Shown: positions 43,189 through 53,542, numbered from the stretch's first letter. The stretch: 64,000 bases of DNA from Saccharibacillus sacchari DSM 19268 (GCF_000585395.1 NZ_KK073875.1:1983995-2047994), one strand, 5' to 3'. Notes: generated by a model not told the origin, from the sequence alone. A program made the numbers and translations.

Positions 43189-43611
43189 TTAAACGATGTT
43201 CAGCGTCACATCAATATTGCCGCGGGTTGCTTTGGAGTACGGGCATACTTGGTGAGCCGCTTCAACCAGCTTGTGAGCCGTCTCCGCGTCTACGCCTTCG
43301 ATTTTTACATTCAGCGTAACTTCGAGCTTGAAGCCGTTATCCGCAGCGTCTTTCAGGATCGAAACATCGCCGGTGACGCTCGTGCCCGTCACTTCCTTCA
43401 TGCGCTGCATGCGGATGACCATGTTCAGGGCGCTATCGAAACAAGCAGAGTAACCAGCTGCGAAGAGTTGTTCAGGGTTCGTACCGTCTCCGCCCGGGCC
43501 GCCAAGACCTTTTGGCGTTTTCAGGCTGATATCGATAATACCGTCCGAAGAAGTAACCTTACCGTCACGTCCACCTACTGCTGTTGCTGTTGCCGTATAC
43601 AATGCGCTCAT
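43189..43611 (-). CDS. ohr: organic hydroperoxide resistance protein (Ohr/OsmC family), 140 aa
   Basis: Thiol peroxidase that reduces organic hydroperoxides with lipoyl-type reductants. The family hallmarks are all present: MSALYTATATAVGGRDG, GTNPEQLFAAGYSACFDSAL with the peroxidatic Cys, and HQVCPYSKATRGN with the resolving Cys. Length is normal. AAGGAGAG precedes ATG. An OhrR operator lies 65 bases upstream, so expression should rise with organic peroxides. Confidence 0.95.
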   Translation of the reverse strand: MSALYTATATAVGGRDGKVTSSDGIIDISLKTPKGLGGPGGDGTNPEQLFAAGYSACFDSALNMVIRMQRMKEVTGTSVTGDVSILKDAADNGFKLEVTLNVKIEGVDAETAHKLVEAAHQVCPYSKATRGNIDVTLNIV

Positions 43612-43675
43612 CTAAATTCTCTCCTTTTCGCTTCCGTTATTTTGGGTCATGCACCGTTCTTTAATATAAATTGTT

Positions 43676-43690
43676 TACAATCAAATTGTA
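43676..43690. promoter_or_regulatory. OhrR operator, TACAATCAAATTGTA
   Basis: A 15-base inverted repeat that matches the Bacillus OhrR consensus TACAATTNAATTGTA with one change. It sits in the promoter region of ohr. No ohrR gene is seen in the window. Confidence 0.75.
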
Positions 43691-43750
43691 TTCTATTTAG
43701 ATTTCAAAGTCAACATTGCTCGTAATTTAATTTGTGAACATTTAGACATA

Positions 43751-43790
43751 AAAATACCCTGCGTCCATTTTCCGCGGACAACAGGGTGTT
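43751..43790 (-). terminator. terminator of the acetyltransferase gene
   Basis: Stem ACCCTG-GTCC with GGAC-CAGGGT followed by ATTTTTAT on the minus strand. Confidence 0.75.
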
Positions 43791-43807
43791 GAATCAACTT
43801 GTAACGC

Positions 43808-44086
43808 TTAGTCTTTTTGCCAAACATCCTCGTATTCCTTTTTCCGTTTGAACAAAGCTTCCGCAAACGGGCAAACCGGCTCGATCTTCACTCCGCTTTC
43901 GCGCGCCAGATCCACAACGCGCTCTACCAATTGCTCGCCTGCATGTTGACCCCGCATGGATTCGGCCACAAACGTATGATCGACCATCAGTACCCCGTCG
44001 TCGCGTACCGTCCAATTCACCTTACCGACTTCCTGTCCGTCTTTAATCATGACGAAGGCATGTTCCTTGCGCTCAATGCTTGCCAT
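43808..44086 (-). CDS. small GNAT-type acetyltransferase, 92 aa
   Basis: A short GCN5-related N-acetyltransferase of the YidJ/Acetyltransf_CG type. Start at MASIERKEHAF after GAGGAGG. The strands VMIKDGQEVGKVNWTV and VLMVDHTFVAESMRGQHAGEQLVERVVDLARE contain the acetyl-CoA pyrophosphate loop (R-G-Q-H-A-G), and the end IEPVCPFAEALFKRKKEY is typical of the group. Substrate unknown. It lies 38 bp after the protease gene and may be co-transcribed with it. Confidence 0.85.
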   Translation of the reverse strand: MASIERKEHAFVMIKDGQEVGKVNWTVRDDGVLMVDHTFVAESMRGQHAGEQLVERVVDLARESGVKIEPVCPFAEALFKRKKEYEDVWQKD

Positions 44087-44124
44087 CTTGCATCCTCCTC
44101 TATCCGATTCCAAAATCAATGCTT

Positions 44125-45462
44125 TTATTCCGACTTGCCGCTGATCATCTTCAGCACGTCCGAAGCGTCTCCGGCCTCATAGCCCACTTGGTAGACGAGA
44201 TCGTAGAATTCGGTCGTCGTGCCTCCGCTTTCTGCGCGCTCGTCAGCCGAGATCGTGACATAGACGCTGACTGTTCCGTCCCCGTTTTCCACGCCGATGC
44301 AGTAATCGAGATAGACGCCGAGCGTATCCTTGTAGCCGTCAGCGAAGTTCTTATACGATTGCTTCGCCTGCCACTCGGCGCCCAGCAGATTATAGGCCGT
44401 CTTGTAATCTTGCAGCGCAACCGCGTCGTAAAAGGCATACAGGACGTCCTCGGACGCATATTCCAGTTCGGTTGCATCTACCGGAACATCGTCGTAGCCG
44501 TAATCGTCGCCATAATAATCATCGCCGTACTCGTCTGTCGGAAGGCCGTATTCGTCATATCCGTAATCCGGCGCCGGCAACACGTCCATCGGGCTGTCGG
44601 ACCAGCCTTTGGCCGAATCGACAATGCTGATCACCGGGATACTGAAACCTATGCCGCCTTCGTCGGTAACCGCCGAGTTGATCCCCAGCACCTGCCCGGT
44701 TCGACGGTCAACCAACGGCCCGCCGCTATTGCCGGGCGCGATCGGCGCGGAGATTTGATACAAGCCTTCATAGTAATAAGGCGCAATATCGAAAGTTCGA
44801 TCGACGCCGCTGACGATGCCTGTCGTGACTGTGTTCTGCAAGCCCAACGGGCTGCCGAGCGCCAACACTTCGTCTCCGACTTCCGCTTCGGCATTAAGCT
44901 TCAGCTCCAGCGGTTCCACGCCTTCAAGATCCGGTACTCGCACCACCGCGACATCCGTTTCTTCGCCGATCCCGATAACCGTGCCCGGCATTTGATCGGA
45001 GTCGGACATGGTGATCGTAACATCCGCATATCCCGCAACCACGTGAGCGTTCGTCAGGATGTCGCCCCGATCATTGTACAGGAAGCCCGATCCGATCGAT
45101 CCGTCTGCCGTTTCGATCATGACGACCTTTTCGCCGACCGTAGAGATGATTTGCTTAAGCGTCAAGCCGTCATCCTCGCCGCCTTGCCCGGCTGAATCAT
45201 TCGACGTCTCGTCATCGGTCGCGTTTCCCGAGTCCGCACCTCCGCCCGAAGAATCGGCGGGGTCATCGGAACCTCCATTATCCGCCGCTGAACCGGAGGT
45301 TACCCGCGTCGAGGCAAGTTCGGTTCCGCCCGCTGCGTCAGCCAGCAGAGACCCTTCACCCGCATTCACCGAATAGCTTCGATGAATGGCATATGAGCCG
45401 GCGGAACCGGCCAGCAAGACGACTGCACTGACTACAATGCTAATGATCGCCTGTTTTTTCAT
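44125..45462 (-). CDS. HtrA-like trypsin-type serine protease, membrane-anchored, 445 aa
   Basis: An N-terminal signal anchor (AIISIVVSAVVLLAGSAGSYA) is followed by a Ser/Gly/Asp linker and a chymotrypsin-fold domain. The catalytic triad is visible: His in ILTNAHVV, Asp in EETDVAVVRV, Ser in APGNSGGPLV. There is no PDZ domain; in its place is a Tyr/Asp-rich stretch (DEYGDDYYGDDYGYDD) and a C-terminal NTF2-like domain (VLYAFYDAVALQDYKTAYNLL). It probably degrades or senses damaged proteins outside the membrane. ATGA overlap with the zinc-ribbon gene shows that they work together. Confidence 0.85.
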   Translation of the reverse strand: MKKQAIISIVVSAVVLLAGSAGSYAIHRSYSVNAGEGSLLADAAGGTELASTRVTSGSAADNGGSDDPADSSGGGADSGNATDDETSNDSAGQGGEDDGLTLKQIISTVGEKVVMIETADGSIGSGFLYNDRGDILTNAHVVAGYADVTITMSDSDQMPGTVIGIGEETDVAVVRVPDLEGVEPLELKLNAEAEVGDEVLALGSPLGLQNTVTTGIVSGVDRTFDIAPYYYEGLYQISAPIAPGNSGGPLVDRRTGQVLGINSAVTDEGGIGFSIPVISIVDSAKGWSDSPMDVLPAPDYGYDEYGLPTDEYGDDYYGDDYGYDDVPVDATELEYASEDVLYAFYDAVALQDYKTAYNLLGAEWQAKQSYKNFADGYKDTLGVYLDYCIGVENGDGTVSVYVTISADERAESGGTTTEFYDLVYQVGYEAGDASDVLKMISGKSE

Positions 45463-46424
45463 GCCGATTCCTCCTCTACCTGGCTGCGCAACTTGTCAAA
45501 ACGAGCGCGAAGACGGTTGTAAGCGCCGCCTTTCAGCTCAGAAAGTTCCTGCTCGACTTCATTTAGCTTTGCAGCTGCTCCGGACGCGTCCGCGCTTCCG
45601 AGCATCCGCTGAGCTTCCGTAAGCTGCGTATCCAGACGGCGGATCGTTTGCACGGCTTGCAAGTCGGACCGGATCCCCGGATCATCCGGACGTTTGTCCA
45701 ACGCTTCACCAAGCTTGGACTCCGCAATCTCGTAGTTGCCGCCCAATGCCGCATCCGCAGCAGAACGCTGAATTCCCGCAGCTTCGGCACTGACCCCGCG
45801 CTCATGGCCCACCTGCCATATCAATACACCCGCAACGCAAACGGCGAGTAGCGGCGGCACGATCCAGGGAACCAGATTCTTTTTCCCCGCAGCAGGACGT
45901 TCAGAAGCACTCGGATCGCGGACGCCCGGACGCTGCCCCGCAATCGGCGCATGCGGCGGCGCGAAGCGAGTATCCCCTCCAGAAAGCGGTACGGGCCGCA
46001 TTTGCGGCGGAGCAGACTCGCCGGTACCAAACAACCCTCCGGACTCTACGGACCGCCTCCCGGATGCTCCCTGTTCGCCATCCGGCTTCGTTAACCTTAC
46101 AGCAATCGGCTCCCTTACGGGAGGAGGCACAGTTTCAGTTTTTACAGACTCCTCCGGTTCTGAGCTTCGTCGCAGTCTCGGCGTCTCGCCGACCCCCGTA
46201 ACGGAAGGATGCGGCATACTGCGCGCTTCCGGCCATGCCGCGTTAGACGACGGGTCCCGCTGCCCCGCGCTCGCTTCGTCACCTCCCCAACCCGGGGCAG
46301 TGCCTGTTCGGGCGTCCAACTCCCGTACCTTCGATTCGGACGACGCTTCCGGTTGCTTCGCGCCGCAGCTGCTGCAAAAACGGCTGCCTTCCGGCAGTTC
46401 AGTTCCGCATTGTACACATCGCAT
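45459..46424 (-). CDS. zinc-ribbon single-pass membrane protein, 321 aa
   Basis: A zinc ribbon at the extreme N-terminus (C3, C6, C17, C20: MRCVQCGTEL, RFCSSCGAK) is followed by a long Pro/Arg/Ser/Glu disordered region, a membrane helix (about 183-205, WIVPPLLAVCVAGVLIW) and a C-terminal helical part with TPR-like repeats (NYEIAESKLGEALDKRPDDP). The cytoplasmic ribbon and disordered segment are compatible with regulation of the coupled protease. GGGGGAG precedes ATG. A similar design is seen in 30096-31043. Confidence 0.75.
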   Translation of the reverse strand: MRCVQCGTELPEGSRFCSSCGAKQPEASSESKVRELDARTGTAPGWGGDEASAGQRDPSSNAAWPEARSMPHPSVTGVGETPRLRRSSEPEESVKTETVPPPVREPIAVRLTKPDGEQGASGRRSVESGGLFGTGESAPPQMRPVPLSGGDTRFAPPHAPIAGQRPGVRDPSASERPAAGKKNLVPWIVPPLLAVCVAGVLIWQVGHERGVSAEAAGIQRSAADAALGGNYEIAESKLGEALDKRPDDPGIRSDLQAVQTIRRLDTQLTEAQRMLGSADASGAAAKLNEVEQELSELKGGAYNRLRARFDKLRSQVEEESA

Positions 46425-46569
46425 TTTGCACTCCCCCTCGCTTTGCCTGTATCCATTTTAACGAATTCGGCAGTGTTTTGTCTGTATTCGATCCACGGAC
46501 CTCTCCCAGCCACGGTCGTTTCGAATTAAGATTTATTACCCACATACAAGGAAGATAGCGACGCGCATA

Positions 46570-46625
46570 AAAAAATAAAAACGAGTCGTCCGTACCCGAA
46601 AGCTTCGGGCAGTCGGTACGACTCG
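46570..46625 (-). terminator. terminator of the PAS kinase gene
   Basis: Long stem GAGTCGTACCG...CCCGAA with TTCGGG...CGGACGACTC followed by TTTTTATTTTTTT on the minus strand. Confidence 0.85.
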
Positions 46626-46634
46626 CCATATTCA

Positions 46635-49600
46635 CTAGACTCCCGTGCGGGCAATCCGGCGTTTCCATTTTTCAATCAAGGATTCGACTTCTTCCACGAA
46701 TAGCGGCTTGCTGATAAAGTCTTGCATCCCGGCCTTGCGGCACCGCTCCTGATTCTCCTTATCGGAAAAGGCCGTAACCGCTACAATGACCGGATCTTCC
46801 CCCGCAAACAACTCTCGAATCCGGGCCGCGGACTCCAATCCGTCCATCTCGGGCATCTGCACATCCATGAAGATCAGATCGTATCGGCGCGCCATTGCAG
46901 CTTCGATCGCCTCGCGGCCGTTATGAGCCACATCGCAGGCGCAACCGAACCTGGTCAACATCTCGTTCAACAAACGGCAATTAACCGGATGATCCTCCAC
47001 GATAAGCGCTCGCAGGTCGCCTTCAGGAGCGATCGATTCCGCCACCGGCTCTTCTCGGCGCTCACGAGCGGAAGCCTGCGTAAGCCGCTCCCCCAACCCT
47101 TCCAAGCCCGTCGGTTCTTCTTCAAACACCGGCTCTTCGCCCGGAATATGCAGCGGCAGCGTAAAGTGGAAGTTCGATCCTTCGCCTTCCCGGCTTTGCA
47201 CCCCGATAAAGCCGTCCATCAGATCAATCAGCTTCTGACAGATCGCAAGACCGAGTCCTGTTCCCCCATACTTCCGATTGATCGACGGATCGATCTGGGA
47301 GAACGATTGGAACAACAAGCCCTGCTTATCCGGCGGGATGCCGATGCCCGTATCGCGCACCGCCACCTCCAAAGTCAGCACATTGTTGGGATGAAAAAAC
47401 CCCGGTTCGATCGTGACCGCGACGCCGCCCTCATCCGTAAACTTAATCGCGTTGCTGATCAGGTTAACCAGCACTTGCCTCACGCGGTCCGGATCTCCGA
47501 CCAACACCTCGGGCACGGACGGCGCCACGCTGGCCGTGAGCATTAAGCCTTTTTCCGCCGCCCGCGACGAGAAGAGGTCGATCGCCTGGTCCAGCACGTG
47601 CCGAATCTGCATGGGCTCGTGGCTCAAGGTCATTTTGCCTGCCTCGATCTTGCTGAAGTCCAGCACTTCGTTCAGGATATGCATCAGGTTCTCGCTGCTC
47701 TGAAGGATGATATCCACGTAAGAGTGCTGGGATTCGTCAAGTTCCGTCTCGCCAAGCAGCGTAGCCATCCCGATGACCCCGTTCATCGGCGTACGCAACT
47801 CATGGCTCATGATCGCCAGGAACTCGGATTTTGCGCGATCGGCACGTTCCGCCGATTCTTTCGCCCGAATGATTTCCTTCTCGCCCGTGATGTCGGTAAA
47901 AACGACGACGACGCCTTTGCGCTCTCCTTGATCGTATAGCGGCGTGACCCGGTAGGAGACCAGGAAACTTGAACCGTCTTTGCGCCAGAATACCGATTCG
48001 CTGTCCTGATGGGCTTCTCCGGTGCGCAGTGCATTCATGAGCGGAGAACCGTTGGGGTCGTATTGAATGCCGTCCTGACTGGTTTGTTGAATTTGGGACA
48101 GATCCAGCCCGTTGATTGCTTCATTCGGACGGCATCCCAGCATCTCCGCGCCTGTCGGATTGATAAATACGAGTTTTCCTTCAAAATCAGTCCCGAAAAT
48201 CCCTTCGGACACGGAGTTCAGGATCAACGTATGCTCATAACTCAGTTTTTCGATCTGGGCCAGATGCCGCTTCCGCTCGGTGATGTCGCTGGCAATGCCG
48301 TAAACGCCGACTACCCTCTCGTCTACAATAATCGGCGTGTTCGTCACGCTGACATCGATCCGGCTTTCGTCTTTGCGAACCAGACACACTTCATACGTCT
48401 GCGCTTCGCCGCGCTTGACTCTCTCGAAACCGGATTCCACCCGCTCCCGGTGCTCCGGCACCGCCAGTTCCGCAATCGGAAGACCGATCAGTTCGCTCTC
48501 GGAATAACCGGTCAGCCGCTCTTGGCCTGCATTCACCGTCACGAATCGCCCTTCCAGATCGTACGCGTACACGCCGGACGGATTATAGTCGAACAAGGAT
48601 TTGTATCGCTGCTCGCTCTCGCGAATCAGATTTTCGATAGTCGCTTGCTGCGTGATATCCTGCGTCATCCCGATGATGCGCAGCGTCTCGCCGTCCGGTC
48701 CCCGAGATACTTCGTACTGGCTCCGAATCGTTTTGACCGTCCGGTCCGACAAGATGACCCGATAATTGATATAAGGCTCGGCCTCCCCGCGCAGCATTCG
48801 TTCCGTATAATCGAGCAAAGGCGCCTGATCCGCAGGATGCAGAATGCGCAGCAGCGACTTCGGGTAGCTCTCGTCCTGAACCAATTCCCCTTCGAAAATG
48901 CGCAGCGTCTCCTCGGAGTAATGAATCCGTTCTTCCGCCAGATTCCATTCCCAGGAACCGATATGCGCGATCCGTTGCACTTCGTCAAGCATGTCTTCGT
49001 ACATTTTGCGCGTCGTGACGTCCCGTCCGATGCCCATGATCGTGTCCGCTTCTCCGATTCGCCCGCGCAAGATGCGGAACATGGTCTCGAACCATAGATA
49101 ACGACCGTCCTTGTGGCGAATGCGGCGCATCAATACCTGGCCCTGCGCATCCTCAACCGATAAAGCGGAAATCGCTTGAAACTCGTCAGGGTGATAAAAT
49201 TCCGAGCGATAATGCCCGATCATCTCTTCGGGCGTATAGCCGACCAACGTCTTCACGGACGGCGAAACATATAATAAACGCCCGTCCATCGAGCTTTGCG
49301 TAATCATTTCGCGGGTGTTGTCCATCAGCATCTCATAAGCGTCGCTGCTCTCCATCAGCTGCTGACGGTCCTTATACTCCGTAGTCACGTCAAGCGCATG
49401 TACGATCACGCAGCGCCCCGGCTGCCCGTCCGCCGCATCCAATTCGGCTAAATGGAACGACACCCAGACAAAGCTCCCGTCTTTGCGTTGACATCGGCGT
49501 TCAAACTCCAGCGGGTCTTCCGGATCGGCGATCGCTTCGCGAATCTGCGCATTGGCACGTTCCGACTCCGGGGCGGCTTCGGCATGCAGCAATGCCATGA

Positions 49601-49766
49601 ACTCCAAACCGATCAGTTCCTCCTCGCGATACCCGAGGATCAGACCCAATTTGGCATTCGCATATAACAGATGCCCTCTGCCTACCGCCAGCACGGCGAT
49701 GCCGACCGGAGACTGTTTGTAGATTCTCTCGAAGATTGTCGTTCCCTGTTCCGGCTGCTTGCTCAT
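46635..49766 (-). CDS. cytoplasmic multi-PAS hybrid histidine kinase, 1043 aa
   Basis: The start at [12 protein letters not shown] is set by AGGGG six bases upstream. No membrane helix, so it is a soluble sensor. Five PAS domains can be counted, opening with [59 protein letters not shown] and [14 protein letters not shown]. HisKA ([10 protein letters not shown]), HATPase ([26 protein letters not shown]) and a receiver domain ([19 protein letters not shown]) follow. It should monitor internal redox, light or metabolite signals and shuttle phosphate internally. Divergent from the GGDEF-EAL gene, which suggests a link to c-di-GMP control. Confidence 0.9.
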   Translation of the reverse strand: MSKQPEQGTTIFERIYKQSPVGIAVLAVGRGHLLYANAKLGLILGYREEELIGLEFMALLHAEAAPESERANAQIREAIADPEDPLEFERRCQRKDGSFVWVSFHLAELDAADGQPGRCVIVHALDVTTEYKDRQQLMESSDAYEMLMDNTREMITQSSMDGRLLYVSPSVKTLVGYTPEEMIGHYRSEFYHPDEFQAISALSVEDAQGQVLMRRIRHKDGRYLWFETMFRILRGRIGEADTIMGIGRDVTTRKMYEDMLDEVQRIAHIGSWEWNLAEERIHYSEETLRIFEGELVQDESYPKSLLRILHPADQAPLLDYTERMLRGEAEPYINYRVILSDRTVKTIRSQYEVSRGPDGETLRIIGMTQDITQQATIENLIRESEQRYKSLFDYNPSGVYAYDLEGRFVTVNAGQERLTGYSESELIGLPIAELAVPEHRERVESGFERVKRGEAQTYEVCLVRKDESRIDVSVTNTPIIVDERVVGVYGIASDITERKRHLAQIEKLSYEHTLILNSVSEGIFGTDFEGKLVFINPTGAEMLGCRPNEAINGLDLSQIQQTSQDGIQYDPNGSPLMNALRTGEAHQDSESVFWRKDGSSFLVSYRVTPLYDQGERKGVVVVFTDITGEKEIIRAKESAERADRAKSEFLAIMSHELRTPMNGVIGMATLLGETELDESQHSYVDIILQSSENLMHILNEVLDFSKIEAGKMTLSHEPMQIRHVLDQAIDLFSSRAAEKGLMLTASVAPSVPEVLVGDPDRVRQVLVNLISNAIKFTDEGGVAVTIEPGFFHPNNVLTLEVAVRDTGIGIPPDKQGLLFQSFSQIDPSINRKYGGTGLGLAICQKLIDLMDGFIGVQSREGEGSNFHFTLPLHIPGEEPVFEEEPTGLEGLGERLTQASARERREEPVAESIAPEGDLRALIVEDHPVNCRLLNEMLTRFGCACDVAHNGREAIEAAMARRYDLIFMDVQMPEMDGLESAARIRELFAGEDPVIVAVTAFSDKENQERCRKAGMQDFISKPLFVEEVESLIEKWKRRIARTGV

Positions 49767-49983
49767 CCCATTCCCCTCGCTCTGCCGCATATTCCGCTTC
49801 GGCTGTTCGAACGCTGCTGCCGGTCTTCCGCGCGCGGTCATTTACCAATAGTATACATTTATTTTTTTCGAATCCAAAACCTTTTTCACCGATCCTGAAG
49901 CAACTTATAAAATCGGACTATCCATTTAGTCGAATTTCGTCGATATAAGGAAGTGAGCGATTTTTTTACATGAAAAGAGCTGA

Positions 49984-52380
49984 ATGCAGATGAACTTTTA
50001 CTTTGAAATGAACGAGCTGAATATGTACTACCTCGGAGCGGCCATGCTCTGTGCCCTTGCGGCCTGCTTGACTATTTTATTGCTGACGGCCGGCCCCGCG
50101 TCTTCGCTGCGAATTCTGTTGGGACGCGAACGTCTTCCCCTGTTGCTGCTGGCAGGCTTTTTCCTGGGCGGCAATCAATTTTTCGGCATACGTTCGGTTT
50201 TGACCGACAGTTACCCCGCCACAAATCTTTTCGCCTTGCTGTTCCCGCTGGCAGCCGGCATGTTGATTTGCCTATTGGCCCTTCGCGTGTCAAGCCTTGA
50301 GCGCGTGGGCGCCTTATATTCGCTGGGAGGCGCGCTTGTGCTTACGGTGCTGATCATTGCGATCGATTATTCCAGCATTTACATGAATTTCGGCCGCGTC
50401 GATTGGAGGCCCGAACCCTTCCTCATGGCCGTCATCGGGTTATTTTGCGTACTGTTCCCGCTGCTTCGCTTGTTGTCGCTCATCACTCGACGAAAAGGTC
50501 GAATGCTGGAACGGTTTCCGATTCCGGGCATGCTCTTCTGCGCACTGGCGATTACCTCCATCGCTCCCGTTCTTGCCTTATCCGCTTTGCCTCCCGATCC
50601 GCAGTTGGCTCCGCTCGGGATGTCCGACGGTCAAATCCCTTATATTCTGCTATTCGCAATCGCGGCGGGCTTGCTCATTCTGACCGATCGCTACCGCGAA
50701 AGCGATTCGAGCAAGCAGCTTCAACAAATTCGGGAAAAAGAGACCCATTACATGTCGTTGTTCTCCAACAATCCGGATGCCGTCATCGCACTCAACGAAC
50801 ACGGCAAGTTGTCGGACATGAACGACCGGGCACGCGAACTGCTCAAGTCGCTTCCCGGCGGCGTGCCCGACCGTTTGTCCGGCGAATGGTTGCCCGAAGG
50901 CCAAAAAAAGAAACTTCAGGCGCATTTCGGCAAAGTGTTGAGCGGTTTCTCGGACGAGATCGACGTCGAGTTGATCGACGCCGAAAGCAACTCCATGCAC
51001 CTGCTGCTGACTTCCCAACCCATTCTGATCGAAGGTCGTTTTACAGGCTCCTACAGCATCGCCAAAGACGTTACCGAGAGCAAAAACACGCAAGAAAAAA
51101 TCCGGCACCTGGCCTATCACGACGATCTGACGGGCCTGACCAATCGCAAATACGTGCGCGAATGCGTTGAAAGCCTGACAAACTCCGCGAATGTTCAACC
51201 GTTCCATCTATTCTTTATCGACTTTGACCGTTTTAAAAAGGTCAATGACCTGTTCGGACACGAATTCGGAGATAAAGTGATTCGGCGCTCTGCCCATAAG
51301 CTTCAAAGCGCATTGCCCGAAGGTACCCTCCTGTCGCGTTCCACGGCAGACGAATTTATTGCGATCGTGCCGTCTAAATTCGATGCGATTTACGCTGCGC
51401 AACGCGTCGGCGACGAGTTTTCGCATCCGTTCCGCATCGGACAGCAAATGGTCAGCTTGTCGGCAAGTATCGGGATTGCGCGCTTTCCCGAAGACGGAAC
51501 CGATGGCGAAGCTTTGTTTAAAAATGCCGATTTGGCTCGATTCGATGCGCAAAGCCGGGGCGGAGGAAGGTTTGTTTTCTTCGATCACGACCGCGCGGCA
51601 GAAAATCACGAGCGTTTAATTCTGGAGCGTGATCTTCAGAGCGCAATCGAGCACGGGAACTTGGTGTTGTTCTACCAGCCGAAGGTAGACACGCGTACCG
51701 GCGGAATCGTAGGCCTTGAAGCACTCGTGCGCTGGCAGCACCCGACGCTCGGCATGGTACCGCCGCTGAAGTTCATTTCCATTGCGGAAGAATCCGGACT
51801 GATCGTGCCGCTGGAGCGTTGGGTGCTGCGCACCGCCTGCATCCAAATGCAGGCCTGGATCAGCGAAGGAAGACCTTCTATTCCGGTAGCCGTCAACCTC
51901 TCGCAAATCCATCTGATGCAAAGCAACATTGTCGAAAATGTGATGTCCACGCTGGAGGGTCTGAACTTCGATACGCGCTTGCTGGAGCTGGAAGTGACCG
52001 AAAGCGCGATGATGCACAACGAAGAGCAGGTTATCGCCATTCTGAGACAGTTCAAGCAAGTCGGAATCGCGGTCAGTCTCGACGACTTCGGAACCGGCTA
52101 CAGCTCGTTGAGCTACCTCCACTCCTTGCCGATCGATTGCCTGAAAATCGACCGTTCCTTCATCAAAGGCATCACGACCAACGAAAACAGCCGCGCGATC
52201 GTGGAGATGATTCTCACGATGGCCCGCCAATTGGGTCTTCGCATCATCGCGGAAGGCATCGAGCATGAAGAACAGGCCGAGCTGCTGCGCGAGCTGCAAT
52301 GCTTCACCGCTCAAGGCTTCTATTACAGCAAGCCCGTTCCGGCCGACGAAGTGTATGCCAGCCATCAGCTCAGCTCCTAA
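49984..52380 (+). CDS. membrane PAS-GGDEF-EAL protein; degenerate GGDEF, intact EAL
   Basis: Seven membrane helices fill residues 15-235 (an MHYT-like or 7TM sensor). A PAS domain (SLFSNNPDAVIALNEHG) and a GGDEF fold follow, with LTGLTNRKYV, FFIDFDRFKKVNDLFGHEFGDK. The active-site motif reads STADEF instead of GGDEF, so cyclase activity is unlikely. The EAL domain has EALVRW, the ELEVTESAMM Glu, DDFGTGYSSL, KIDRSFI and AEGIE, all residues required for c-di-GMP hydrolysis. It is therefore probably a c-di-GMP phosphodiesterase, with the GGDEF part as a GTP-binding regulatory module. Confidence 0.85.
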   Translation: MQMNFYFEMNELNMYYLGAAMLCALAACLTILLLTAGPASSLRILLGRERLPLLLLAGFFLGGNQFFGIRSVLTDSYPATNLFALLFPLAAGMLICLLALRVSSLERVGALYSLGGALVLTVLIIAIDYSSIYMNFGRVDWRPEPFLMAVIGLFCVLFPLLRLLSLITRRKGRMLERFPIPGMLFCALAITSIAPVLALSALPPDPQLAPLGMSDGQIPYILLFAIAAGLLILTDRYRESDSSKQLQQIREKETHYMSLFSNNPDAVIALNEHGKLSDMNDRARELLKSLPGGVPDRLSGEWLPEGQKKKLQAHFGKVLSGFSDEIDVELIDAESNSMHLLLTSQPILIEGRFTGSYSIAKDVTESKNTQEKIRHLAYHDDLTGLTNRKYVRECVESLTNSANVQPFHLFFIDFDRFKKVNDLFGHEFGDKVIRRSAHKLQSALPEGTLLSRSTADEFIAIVPSKFDAIYAAQRVGDEFSHPFRIGQQMVSLSASIGIARFPEDGTDGEALFKNADLARFDAQSRGGGRFVFFDHDRAAENHERLILERDLQSAIEHGNLVLFYQPKVDTRTGGIVGLEALVRWQHPTLGMVPPLKFISIAEESGLIVPLERWVLRTACIQMQAWISEGRPSIPVAVNLSQIHLMQSNIVENVMSTLEGLNFDTRLLELEVTESAMMHNEEQVIAILRQFKQVGIAVSLDDFGTGYSSLSYLHSLPIDCLKIDRSFIKGITTNENSRAIVEMILTMARQLGLRIIAEGIEHEEQAELLRELQCFTAQGFYYSKPVPADEVYASHQLSS

Positions 52381-52405
52381 TCCCCCTGAAAAAGCCTGCT
52401 GCATC

Positions 52406-52450
52406 AAAAGACCGTCCGGCGTCTTGCGACGACCCGGGCGGTCTTTTTGC
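52406..52450 (+). terminator. terminator after the GGDEF-EAL gene
   Basis: Stem AAAAGACCGTCC... with ...GGGCGGTCTTTTT. Confidence 0.85.
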
Positions 52451-52518
52451 CGGAAGCGCGCCTAAGTTTCGTTGCCGGTCCGGCGCCGCGCTCCCTTTTC
52501 TTTTTTACAAACCGATCC

Positions 52519-53277
52519 TTAACAAATCACTTCGACGCCAAGCTTCTCCAACCGCTCCATCCATTCGTCCGAAGGCTGACGGTCGGTGACCAGATAATCG
52601 ACGGAGCCGAGATCGAAGAGCTTCACGAACGCGACTTTGTCGAATTTGGTATGATCGGCCAGCAGGACCGTCTTGCGCGCCTGTGCCAGCATGCGCTTCT
52701 TCAGCTCGCTTTCCGGTTCGTTCGAATCGGTGGCTCCGTATTCGGTCGATAGCCCTTTGCAGCTGAACAGCGCCGTGTCGACGACATACTTGGACACGGT
52801 TTCGTTGGCGACGGCGCCGACGAGCGAGTTCGAGTGCGGACGCAGCGTGCCTCCGGTCGAGATGACGGTGTGGCCCAGCTTCGCATATTCGGAAAAAATG
52901 ATGCTGGAGTTGGTAATGACGGTGAGGTTCTTTTTGGCCGTTCCGAGTTCCTTCAGCGCCTCGAACACGGTAGAGCTCGGGTCGGCCATCAACGTATCGC
53001 CGTCGGAAATAAGGCGTGCCAACTTGCGGGCGATATCGTTCTTCTCCGGCAGGTTGGTCGTGTGGCGAGTCTGGTAAGACAGATCCTCGTTGGTGTGCAC
53101 GTTGAGCACCGCTCCCCCGTAGGTGCGCGTCACGATGCCTTCCTTCTCCAACTTCTCCAGGTCGCGGCGGATCGTCTCCTCGGTGACTTCGAACAAGGTG
53201 CTCAAAGCGGCGACAAATACCTTTTGGTCCCGGCGTAAAAATTCGATAATTTTCTCTCTGCGCTCAAATCCCAGCAC
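52519..53277 (-). CDS. DeoR/GlpR-family transcriptional regulator, 252 aa
   Basis: N-terminal helix-turn-helix of the DeoR type (ERREKIIEFLRRDQKVFVAALSTLFEVTEETIRRDLEKLEKEG) followed by the sugar-phosphate-binding domain with DGDTLMADPSSTVFEALKEL, TVITNSSIIFSEYA, STGGTLRP and KTVLLADHTKFDKVAF. The SD sequence GAGGG fits a GTG codon at 53277 better than the ATG two codons upstream. It probably represses a carbohydrate operon when its phosphorylated sugar is absent; the glycosidase cluster begins 1.7 kb away, so it may act there. Confidence 0.85.
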   Translation of the reverse strand: MLGFERREKIIEFLRRDQKVFVAALSTLFEVTEETIRRDLEKLEKEGIVTRTYGGAVLNVHTNEDLSYQTRHTTNLPEKNDIARKLARLISDGDTLMADPSSTVFEALKELGTAKKNLTVITNSSIIFSEYAKLGHTVISTGGTLRPHSNSLVGAVANETVSKYVVDTALFSCKGLSTEYGATDSNEPESELKKRMLAQARKTVLLADHTKFDKVAFVKLFDLGSVDYLVTDRQPSDEWMERLEKLGVEVIC

Positions 53278-53490
53278 AAGCATCCCTCGATTCGTTCGTT
53301 CATCGGCCGCAGCCGTCGGTATGGATCAGGCGAGACGGATAAAACAGATTGCTTATGCATGCTGCTCGTTTCTGCGTTTTGACCGTGTTTTTGTTTGGGT
53401 TTTCTTGTTTTCAGTATAGAGGATGTAGGGGAAAGGCGAAAGGCCCATGCGGGGAAATGTTGGCCCGGGTGCGGCAAGGGGCAAATGAGG

Positions 53491-53540
53491 CTGGGCTGGG
53501 CTGGGCTGGGCTGGGCTGGGCTGGGCTGGGCTGGGCTGGG
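53491..53540. repeat. pentanucleotide tandem repeat (CTGGG)10
   Basis: Ten perfect copies of CTGGG in the gap upstream of the DeoR-type gene. It lies outside any supported gene. It is likely to vary in length and is G-rich on one strand, so it could form a G-quadruplex. Confidence 0.85.
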
Positions 53541-53542
53541 CT

